11,596 nucleotides of DNA from Treponema sp. (GTDB lineage Bacteria; Spirochaetota; Spirochaetia; Treponematales; Breznakiellaceae): positions 1 through 11,596 of the forward strand of contig JAISEB010000214.1 in the NCBI GenBank assembly GCA_031264395.1. Reading direction: 5' to 3'. Position 1 is the first letter of the stretch. The number at the start of each line of letters is the position of its first letter. The position numbers and the translations under genes are program-made. The notes under the pieces are model-generated. The model worked only from the letters and a program-made list of their open reading frames with translations, was not told the origin of the DNA and searched no databases. Below, piece by piece: positions 1 through 5,488 of the stretch.

Positions 1-5
1 TTGTA

Positions 6-87
6 ACAGTAGGGGTGCTACGGCTGAGATGAAGCGAAAGCTTCAAACCCTTAAACCTGATCCGGGTAATGCCGGCGGAGGGAACGT
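6..87 (+). promoter_or_regulatory. TPP riboswitch aptamer (THI element)
   Basis: This is a thiamine pyrophosphate-sensing aptamer in the leader of the thi operon. The conserved blocks are present in order: GGGGTGC (12-18), GCTGAGAT (23-30), a GAAGC/GCTTC hairpin with a GAAA loop (32-45), ACCC (48-51), CCTGATCCGGGTAATGCCGG (56-75) and the closing CGGAGGGA. P5 is visible as CCGG 62-65 with CCGG 72-75. P1 is short and imperfect: 6-7 and 9-10 can pair with 84-87 if A8 is bulged. The promoter lies before the window. The five genes downstream all fit thiamine salvage, which agrees with the aptamer class. Confidence 0.95.
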
Positions 88-88
88 A

Positions 89-109
89 ATTGACGGATCG
101 CAAGTCAAT
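89..109 (+). promoter_or_regulatory. Linker hairpin of the riboswitch expression platform
   Basis: ATTGAC at 89-94 can pair with GTCAAT at 104-109 around a nine-base loop. The hairpin sits exactly between the 3' side of the aptamer and the terminator. It would bring 72-81 close to 118-126, which are complementary (CCGG-C-GGAGG with CCTCCCCGG, one bulged C). I read it as a spacer that helps the antiterminator form. That role is inferred from base pairing only. Confidence 0.55.
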
Positions 110-115
110 CGGTAA

Positions 116-148
116 CGCCTCCCCGGAATCCGGGGGGGCGTTTTTTTT
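116..148 (+). terminator. Riboswitch-controlled intrinsic terminator
   Basis: An 11-pair stem (116-126 with 130-140, one G-U pair) closes a three-base loop and is followed directly by eight T residues (141-148). This is a strong rho-independent terminator ahead of thiD. Its 5' arm can instead pair with the 3' part of the aptamer (72-81). Bound TPP should hold that part in the aptamer and so allow termination. Control is therefore most likely by transcription attenuation rather than by hiding the ribosome binding site, which lies after the terminator at about 160-166. Confidence 0.93.
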
Positions 149-168
149 CGCGAAGTTCCGGAGGAACC

Positions 169-975
169 ATGAAGAATGTACTCAGTATCGCCGGCTCCGA
201 TCCGTCAGGCGGCGCCGGTTTTCAGGCGGATCTCAAGACTATGTGCGCCATGGGGGTGTACGGGATGACGGCGATTACGGCCGTCATAGCGCAGAACACC
301 TGCGGGGTGTACCGTATACAGGAGGTGGACCCCGGCATGGTCGCGGCCCAGATTGAGGCGGTGTTTACCGACATCCGCGTGGACGCGGTAAAAACGGGAA
401 TGGTCTTTAACGCCCGCATCATCGCGGCAATAAGGGATTCTCTTGTCCGCTTCAACGCGAAAAACATAGTAATAGATCCCGTTATGGTGGCCAAAAGCGG
501 AGATCCCCTGCTGCAGCCGGAGGCGGAAGAGGCGGTAAGGGATTTTTCGGCCATGGCGGACGTGCTTACCCCCAACATCCCGGAGGCGGAAATCATAAGC
601 GGCATGAGCATTGGTTCACAGGACGACATGATACGGGCGGCCGAAAAAATATCCGCCCTGGGCCCCCGGAGCGTGCTCGTCAAGGGGGGGCACAGGTCCG
701 GGGCCGGCGCGGAGGATCTTTTCTACAGCGGGGGAAAGGCGGTGTGGTTCAAGGCCGCGCGCGTGGAAACAAGGCACACCCACGGCACGGGCTGCACGCT
801 TTCTTCCGCCATAGCGTGCCGCCTCGCGCTGGGGGACACTGCGGAAGAGGCGGTGCGGGCGGCCAAGGACTACATCACAAAGGCCATAACTTCTTCTTAC
901 GCTGCGGGAAAAGGAAACGGGCCTGTGGGCCACCTCGCCGAACTGTACCGCCGCGCCGGCGTAAACACCGATTAA
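169..975 (+). CDS. thiD: Hydroxymethylpyrimidine / phosphomethylpyrimidine kinase ThiD
   Basis: This cytoplasmic ribokinase-fold kinase phosphorylates HMP to HMP-P and then to HMP-PP, the pyrimidine substrate of ThiE. The protein has 268 residues, the normal size for a stand-alone ThiD. The substrate-binding motif IAGSDPSGGAG is at residues 7-17, DPVMVAKSG at 103-111, TPN at 134-136 and VKGGH at 171-175. The C-terminal HTHGTGCTLSSA at 203-214 forms the anion hole and contains the cysteine C209 expected in this family. The ATG follows GGAGG with normal spacing and lies just after the riboswitch terminator, so this is the first gene of the operon. No fused ThiE or TenA domain is present. The identification is secure. 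Confidence 0.96.
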   Translation: MKNVLSIAGSDPSGGAGFQADLKTMCAMGVYGMTAITAVIAQNTCGVYRIQEVDPGMVAAQIEAVFTDIRVDAVKTGMVFNARIIAAIRDSLVRFNAKNIVIDPVMVAKSGDPLLQPEAEEAVRDFSAMADVLTPNIPEAEIISGMSIGSQDDMIRAAEKISALGPRSVLVKGGHRSGAGAEDLFYSGGKAVWFKAARVETRHTHGTGCTLSSAIACRLALGDTAEEAVRAAKDYITKAITSSYAAGKGNGPVGHLAELYRRAGVNTD

Positions 976-984
976 AGGGAGCTT

Positions 985-2217
985 GTGTTGAAAAGAAGCG
1001 CCGTTTTTTTACTTTGGGCCGGGGCGGCCATTTCCATTTCGGAAATTTACACGGGAGGGCTCCTTGCCCCCCTGGGCCTGGCAAGGGCCGCCCTGTTAAT
1101 CGCCGGGGGGCACATTCTTGGAACGGGACTCCTCGCGCTGGGCGGGTACGTTTCCTTTGCGCGGCGGCGTAACGCCATGGACAGCGCGGCGTTTTCGCTG
1201 GGAAGCATGGGGGGAAAGGTTCCCGCCCTGTGTAACGTGGTCCAGCTTTCGCTCTGGACCGCCGTCATGGTAATTCAGGCGGCGGAAGCGGTTACGGCCC
1301 TTTTCCCATCCCTTCCCTTTCCCCCCGTAAGCCTCGCGCTGGGGTTAATCGTCCTTGCCTGGGCACTCGTCTTCGGCAGCCCGGCGCAGTGGATCAACAG
1401 CGCGGCGGTGATTCTGCTTTTCGTACTCTCCGCCGTCCTCTTGTGGGAACTTGAAGGCCGGGCCGTCCCGGAAGGGGGAAAGGCCCCGTCCGTCATGAGC
1501 GCGGCGCTGGGCGTGGAACTTTCCATCGCCATGCCCGTCTCCTGGCTTCCCCTCATCGGGGACTACAGCTTCAAGGCCGAAAACAGGACCCGCGCGGCCG
1601 TCCTTCCCTTTGCCGGTTATTTTCTGGCAAGTTCCGCCATGTACTTCTTCGGCCTTTTAATTGCCCTTCGGAGCGGGGGCGATTTTTTTGGCTTCATCGC
1701 CGGAAGCCGCTTCCGCTTCTCGGCCTGCGCCGTTGTGGTCCTTTCTACCACAACAACCGCCTTCCTCGATCTTTATTCCGCGGCGGTCTCTCTGGGACAA
1801 TTCGTAAAAACAAAAAGCCCCCGGCTTCCCATCCTCGTCATAGGAACGGCGGCGGCGCTGGCGTCGGCCTTTTTCCCTTCGGAAAAATACGGCGGTTTTC
1901 TTGTCAATTTCCTTTCTTTTATAGGGATGATCTTCGTGCCGGTTTACGGGGTAGTCTTCATCGATTTTTTCATGAAAAGGCCGGAGCACGGCCTGGGGCA
2001 CAAGGGGCGGAAAACTGTTGCCGAAGCGTTTAACCTTCCGGCCTTTGCCGCGGCGGCGGCGGGGATGATCGTGTACCGCGTCTTTACCGTTTATGAATCA
2101 GGCGTTCCCACCCTGTTCTCGCTTGCCGCGGTCTCCGTCCTGTACATTCCGGCGGTCCTGTATAAAACAAAGCGCGGGAAATTCCGCATCACAAAGGAGG
2201 AAAACAATGATCACTGA
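985..2217 (+). CDS. cytX: NCS1-family transporter, probable HMP permease CytX
   Basis: This is an inner-membrane permease of the NCS1 (cytosine/purine/thiamine precursor) family, about 410 residues with roughly ten to twelve hydrophobic segments. Clear ones are at about 36-57, 80-106, 113-131, 137-154, 205-227, 245-270, 281-297 and 374-392. WLPLIGDYS at 187-195 matches the family's W-x-P-L-x-x-D-Y-S pattern. The N-terminal region (AISISEIYTGGLLAPLG) and the location between thiD and thiM under a TPP riboswitch point to the CytX subgroup, predicted to import hydroxymethylpyrimidine. The start is uncertain. GTG at 985 lies only three bases after GGGAG (977-981), whereas TTG at 988 is six bases after it and removes one residue. 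The gene begins nine bases after the thiD stop. Substrate is inferred from context. Confidence 0.88.
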   Translation: MLKRSAVFLLWAGAAISISEIYTGGLLAPLGLARAALLIAGGHILGTGLLALGGYVSFARRRNAMDSAAFSLGSMGGKVPALCNVVQLSLWTAVMVIQAAEAVTALFPSLPFPPVSLALGLIVLAWALVFGSPAQWINSAAVILLFVLSAVLLWELEGRAVPEGGKAPSVMSAALGVELSIAMPVSWLPLIGDYSFKAENRTRAAVLPFAGYFLASSAMYFFGLLIALRSGGDFFGFIAGSRFRFSACAVVVLSTTTTAFLDLYSAAVSLGQFVKTKSPRLPILVIGTAAALASAFFPSEKYGGFLVNFLSFIGMIFVPVYGVVFIDFFMKRPEHGLGHKGRKTVAEAFNLPAFAAAAAGMIVYRVFTVYESGVPTLFSLAAVSVLYIPAVLYKTKRGKFRITKEENNDH

Positions 2218-3022
2218 AAAAGCGGCGGCAATAATTGAAAGGGTGAGGGAAGAAAACCCCCTTGTCCACTGTATTACCAATTACATTACCATCAACGACT
2301 GCGCCAACATACTTCTTTCCGCGGGCGCGTCCCCGGCAATGTGCGACGCGCTGGACGAGGCGTACGACTTCGCGCGGATCTCGTCGGCCCTGTACATCAA
2401 CTTCGGCACGTACATAAAGGAACAGGAAGCGGCGGCAATGGCGGCGGCGCTCGGCGCTAAATCGGCGGGAAGGCCCATCGTCATTGATCCGGTGGGCTGC
2501 GCGGCAATACCCAGGCGCATAGGCATCCTCGACCGCCTCCATGAACTTGCGGGCGTTTCCATTATCAAGGGAAACATGGGCGAAATCATGGCGCTGGCCG
2601 GAAAAAAGGCCGAAGTAAAGGGAGTCGATTCTGACGGGGCCGTTCCCGGCATAGAGGAAACCGCTGCGGAAACGGCAAAGAAATACGGCTGCGTGGTTGC
2701 CGCGACGGGGAAGATCGACGTAATAAGCGACGGACGCCGCACCGCCCGCGTTTCCAACGGCGTCCCCATGCTGACAAAGATAACAGGCTCAGGCTGCATG
2801 ACAGGCGCGCTCTGCGCGGCGGCGGCGGCGATGGCGCGGGACGGGGACGAAATGTTCGCGGCGGCGGCGGCGGCCGTTTCCCTCATGGGCATAGCCGGGG
2901 AGAAGGCCGCCGTAAAGGCCAATCTTCCCGGCTCCTTCCGCACCGCCCTTATCGACGCCGTCTACGGGATCACGGGAAAGATCCTGCGCGGCATGGGGAG
3001 AATCGAATGCGAAGAAATGTGA
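2207..3022 (+). CDS. thiM: Hydroxyethylthiazole kinase ThiM
   Basis: ThiM phosphorylates the salvaged thiazole alcohol to HET-P, the second substrate of ThiE. The 271-residue length is typical. Diagnostic motifs are HCITNYITINDCANILLSAG (21-40) followed by ASPAM, DPVG at 94-97, KGNMGEI at 121-127 and ITGSGCMTG at 192-200, with the expected active-site cysteine C197. The start is the ATG at 2207, six bases after AAAGGAGG (2193-2200). Starting further upstream in frame would add 38 residues unlike any ThiM. The gene overlaps the end of cytX by 11 bases, so translation is probably coupled. Residues 203-225 hold two alanine runs encoded by GCG repeats, in helices that are alanine-rich in the family anyway. 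Confidence 0.96.
   Translation: MITEKAAAIIERVREENPLVHCITNYITINDCANILLSAGASPAMCDALDEAYDFARISSALYINFGTYIKEQEAAAMAAALGAKSAGRPIVIDPVGCAAIPRRIGILDRLHELAGVSIIKGNMGEIMALAGKKAEVKGVDSDGAVPGIEETAAETAKKYGCVVAATGKIDVISDGRRTARVSNGVPMLTKITGSGCMTGALCAAAAAMARDGDEMFAAAAAAVSLMGIAGEKAAVKANLPGSFRTALIDAVYGITGKILRGMGRIECEEM
2816..2872 (+). repeat. Two short (GCG)5 tracts inside thiM
   Basis: GCG is repeated five times at 2816-2830 and again at 2858-2872, coding for alanine runs in the C-terminal helices of ThiM. The repeat unit is three bases, so slippage would change alanine number without shifting the frame. This is probably a by-product of GC-rich codon use for alanine. Confidence 0.6.
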
Positions 3023-3666
3023 ACGTATACGGAAACCCGGCAGATCTGAAAAAAAGCCTTCTCCTTTACCTCTGCACCGGCCCCGTCTTTCCGGGGAGGC
3101 TTCTTGCGGAGGCGGTTGAAGACGCCGTTTCAGGCGGCGTTACCATGGTGCAGATCCGGGAAAAAGAGGCGGCAATCCGCGATTTTTACCGCACCGTCAT
3201 TGAGGTAAAAGGGATAACGGACCGCTTTCACATTCCCCTTGTAATCAACGACAGGATCGACATTGCCCTTGCCGCGGGAGCCTCCGGGCTTCACATAGGC
3301 CAGTCCGATCTTCCCCTCAGGGAAGCGCGCCGCCTTGCCGGGAAGGCGCTGTTCATAGGCGTTTCCGTTTCCACGCCGGAAGAAGCCGCGCAGGCTGAAC
3401 GGGACGGCGCGGACTACCTTGGCGCGGGCGCCGTCTACCCCACGGGAAGCAAGGCCGACGCCGGCGAGGCGATAGGGCTCGCCGGGCTCGCGGACATATG
3501 CGCCGCGGTGAAGATCCCCGTTGCCGGCATAGGCGGGATAAACGCGGAAAACGCCGCCGGGGTACTAAAGGCGGGGGCGTCGGGCGTCGCGGTAATTTCG
3601 GCCATCCTCTCAAGACGCGACACGGGGGCGGCCGCGCGGGAAATCAGATCCGCCCTTGCAACATGA
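3007..3666 (+). CDS. thiE: Thiamine phosphate synthase ThiE
   Basis: ThiE condenses HMP-PP with HET-P to give thiamine monophosphate and pyrophosphate. The 219-residue TIM barrel carries the family motifs in order: VQIREKEA (48-55), INDRIDIA (80-87), GLHIGQSDLP (94-103), IGVSVSTPEE (117-126), GAVYPTGSKADA (141-152), VAGIGGIN (172-179) and GVAVISAI (193-200). The diphosphate-binding and catalytic positions look intact. ATG 3007 lies six bases after GGGGAG (2995-3000) and overlaps the thiM end by 16 bases. A GTG at 3019, overlapping the thiM stop, is a weaker alternative. It is the joining enzyme of the salvage operon. Confidence 0.96.
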   Translation: MRRNVNVYGNPADLKKSLLLYLCTGPVFPGRLLAEAVEDAVSGGVTMVQIREKEAAIRDFYRTVIEVKGITDRFHIPLVINDRIDIALAAGASGLHIGQSDLPLREARRLAGKALFIGVSVSTPEEAAQAERDGADYLGAGAVYPTGSKADAGEAIGLAGLADICAAVKIPVAGIGGINAENAAGVLKAGASGVAVISAILSRRDTGAAAREIRSALAT

Positions 3667-4298
3667 AATCGTTCCTTGAATACCCCGGAGCGATCTTCGA
3701 TCTTGACGGGACATTGACGCGATCCATGCATGTCTGGGATCACGTATGCCGGGACTGGCTTCGCGCGCGGGGAAAGATCCCCCGGGCGGAGCTTGAGGCG
3801 GACATAGCGGCGATGACGGTGACACAGTCGGCCGCTTATGTAAAAGAGCGTTACGGAATCGGCAGCCCGGGCGAAGAAATCACCGCCCAATGGCAGGACA
3901 TGATCCTTGACTCTTACAGGACCTCAATTGAGCTTAAAGAAGAAGTGGCCGCCCTTGTTCCAAAGTTCCTCGAACGGGGCGCGCGGCTCGCCGTCGCGAC
4001 ATCCTGCTTTCCGGCAGCCTGCGAGGCGGTCCTTGAAAGGCACGGCCTCAGGGACGCCTTTACGGCGATCCTCTACACGGACCAGTCGCCCGGCGGCAAG
4101 GGGGACCCCCATATCTGGCGCATGGCCGCCTCGAGGCTTTCCCTTGCCCCGCAAGAGTGCGCCGCCTTTGAAGACGACCCCCGCGCCCTGGCGGGGGCCA
4201 AGTCCGCGGGAATGGCCGCGGCGGCGGTTTACGACGAAAGCTGCCGGGAATGGGAACTCATGAAAACCCTGGCGGACTGGGTCATTGGACCTGTTTAG
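3663..4298 (+). CDS. HAD-superfamily phosphatase of the thi operon
   Basis: This is a cytoplasmic haloacid dehalogenase-type phosphohydrolase of the beta-phosphoglucomutase-like subgroup, 211 residues. Motif I is FDLDGTLT (12-19) with nucleophile D13 and general acid D15. Motif II is VATSC (111-115, T113). Motif III is K146 in GGKGDPHIW, and motif IV is FEDDPRA (169-175). Residues 20-95 form the helical cap that sets substrate choice. Its ATG overlaps the thiE stop (ATGA, 3663-3666), so it is translationally coupled and under the same riboswitch. The open frame extends upstream to 3498 inside thiE, but that extension is arginine-rich antiframe sequence and is rejected. The exact substrate cannot be read from the sequence. 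TMP, HMP-P or HET-P are the candidates its position suggests. Confidence 0.85.
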   Translation: MKSFLEYPGAIFDLDGTLTRSMHVWDHVCRDWLRARGKIPRAELEADIAAMTVTQSAAYVKERYGIGSPGEEITAQWQDMILDSYRTSIELKEEVAALVPKFLERGARLAVATSCFPAACEAVLERHGLRDAFTAILYTDQSPGGKGDPHIWRMAASRLSLAPQECAAFEDDPRALAGAKSAGMAAAAVYDESCREWELMKTLADWVIGPV

Positions 4299-4304
4299 CA
4301 GCCC

Positions 4305-4319
4305 GGCCGGCTGCCGGCC
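4305..4319. terminator. GC-rich hairpin between convergent operons, possible weak terminator
   Basis: GGCCGG at 4305-4310 pairs perfectly with CCGGCC at 4314-4319 around a three-base loop. It lies in the 30-base gap between the stop of the HAD gene (4298) and the stop of the HD gene (4329). No T-run follows on either strand, so it is not a standard intrinsic terminator. A role in ending or trimming both converging transcripts is inferred from position. Confidence 0.35.
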
Positions 4320-4328
4320 AACCTCCGG

Positions 4329-4922
4329 TTAGCTTGCAGATCCCCGGATCATCCCGTCAGGAACGGGCGGCTTCTTTCCCCAAAGCCGTATCTTCCCCCT
4401 GCAAAAAAACGTTTCACGGGCGGAGCACAGCTTGTCGGCAAGGCAGATGAGCCATCCTTCAAGGTGCCGCGGCGGATGCAGGAGCGTGTAAGGCCACATG
4501 TGGGTCCTGATAAGGGAATACTCCTTCTGCGAAGCGGTAAATATCCTCTCCGCGTTTTTCGCGGCGGTAACAGGATGGGTCCATCCGTGAAGGGACCACA
4601 TTTTTTCCGGAGTATGCCAGTCGTACAGGAAGAAGTCATGCAGCAGGGCGGCCCTGACAAGGCTTCGCAGATTGATCCTCGGATTAAACGGGCCGTTCCG
4701 CAAAAAGCACGCCATGGAAAAACTTAAAGACGCGACGGCGACACTGTGCGCGTACACCGAAACCGTGCCGTGCTGAATAAAATTCCTGCATGCCGCGAAT
4801 TGTTCGCTCTCCAGTATGTCCTTCGCGTATCTGTAAAACAGTTCACGCTTTTCCGCGGAAAGAAAAAGACCGGAGCCGTCCTCTCCGGAAAGAAAGGCGG
4901 GCGTCATCTTACGAAAAGTCAT
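4329..4922 (-). CDS. HD-domain protein, putative phosphohydrolase
   Basis: This 197-residue soluble protein has an HD-type metal site. Visible metal-ligand candidates are H59 in VYAHSVAVA, the H95-D96 pair in ALLHDFFLYDW, H112 and H116 in LHGWTHP, H141 in RTHMWP and D163 in CLADKLCS. The order H...HD...H...H...D fits HD phosphohydrolases, which cleave phosphate esters or nucleotides. No substrate can be inferred. It is the last gene of a leftward operon and overlaps the CmpB-like gene by 14 bases. I see no good ribosome binding site before ATG 4922, so it probably depends on coupled translation. I recall close relatives of this HD protein next to CmpB-like membrane proteins in Clostridia and treponemes. 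Confidence 0.8.
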   Translation of the reverse strand: MTFRKMTPAFLSGEDGSGLFLSAEKRELFYRYAKDILESEQFAACRNFIQHGTVSVYAHSVAVASLSFSMACFLRNGPFNPRINLRSLVRAALLHDFFLYDWHTPEKMWSLHGWTHPVTAAKNAERIFTASQKEYSLIRTHMWPYTLLHPPRHLEGWLICLADKLCSARETFFCRGKIRLWGKKPPVPDGMIRGSAS

Positions 4923-5487
4923 TGCTGTGTTTGGCGCATATTCCTGCGATCCTGTTCCTGATGTACTTCCCCCCCGTCACAAACACGTCGACGGTAAACA
5001 CGGCGGCAAACACGGCGCTGGTGATCCGCAGCGCGCGGCTCCCCAGAAGACCGGCGGCGTACATGCACAGATCCCAGTAGAAATACACAACGGCGGCGGT
5101 AACAATGCCGAAAAAAAGGGAAGTCGTAAGGGCCACGCGCCTTTTGTAATGACACCAGCGGGTAAAGGGGTACGTTTCATAATCCCAGCATTTGACATTA
5201 AAGACCTTTTCCAGTATCAGCGCCGCGGCGTATTCGACGGCGGTGCACAAAAAAGCCCCCGCAAGAAACACCAGTACAGGATACGGGCGCAGGGGAAAGA
5301 GCGAAGCGTACACGATAAAAGCCCCCGCGCCGTGCACCGGCACATAGGGCCCCCTTAAAAAACCCTTGTTGACAAACTTTCCGCGGACAATCGATTCCAT
5401 GACGCATTCGCCCACCCATCCCGAAAAGGAAAAAAAGAAAAACGCGAAAATGATCCTGTCCGTTCCAAGGGACCTTATGTCAAACAT
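4909..5487 (-). CDS. CmpB-like integral membrane protein (PF06541 type)
   Basis: This 192-residue membrane protein has about five hydrophobic segments (roughly residues 11-28, 50-66, 70-92, 118-138 and 154-170). It matches the family annotated as putative ABC-transporter type IV / CmpB through FFSFSGWVGECVMESI (18-33), VNKGFLRGPYVPVHGAGA (39-56), the VEYAAALILEKVF helix (84-96) and the CWDY motif (100-103). The transporter label is historical: there is no ATP-binding domain here and the function is unknown. The ATG lies one base after the stop of the large iron-sulfur protein gene, and the 3' end overlaps the HD gene. It is therefore co-translated with both, which suggests shared regulation and perhaps a shared process at the membrane. 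Confidence 0.82.
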   Translation of the reverse strand: MFDIRSLGTDRIIFAFFFFSFSGWVGECVMESIVRGKFVNKGFLRGPYVPVHGAGAFIVYASLFPLRPYPVLVFLAGAFLCTAVEYAAALILEKVFNVKCWDYETYPFTRWCHYKRRVALTTSLFFGIVTAAVVYFYWDLCMYAAGLLGSRALRITSAVFAAVFTVDVFVTGGKYIRNRIAGICAKHSNDFS

Positions 5488-5488
5488 G

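Noticed and set aside
90..356. Open frame starting in the riboswitch leader
   Set aside because: It crosses the terminator hairpin and runs out of frame into thiD. It looks like chance coding in the leader and not a leader peptide; no ribosome binding site fits.
2093..2206. N-terminal extension of thiM
   Set aside because: The 38 extra residues lie inside cytX in another frame and have no family counterpart; ATG 2207 has an ideal ribosome binding site.
3498..3662. N-terminal extension of the HAD gene
   Set aside because: Arginine-rich out-of-frame translation of thiE. The DLDGT motif should lie near the N-terminus, which ATG 3663 provides.
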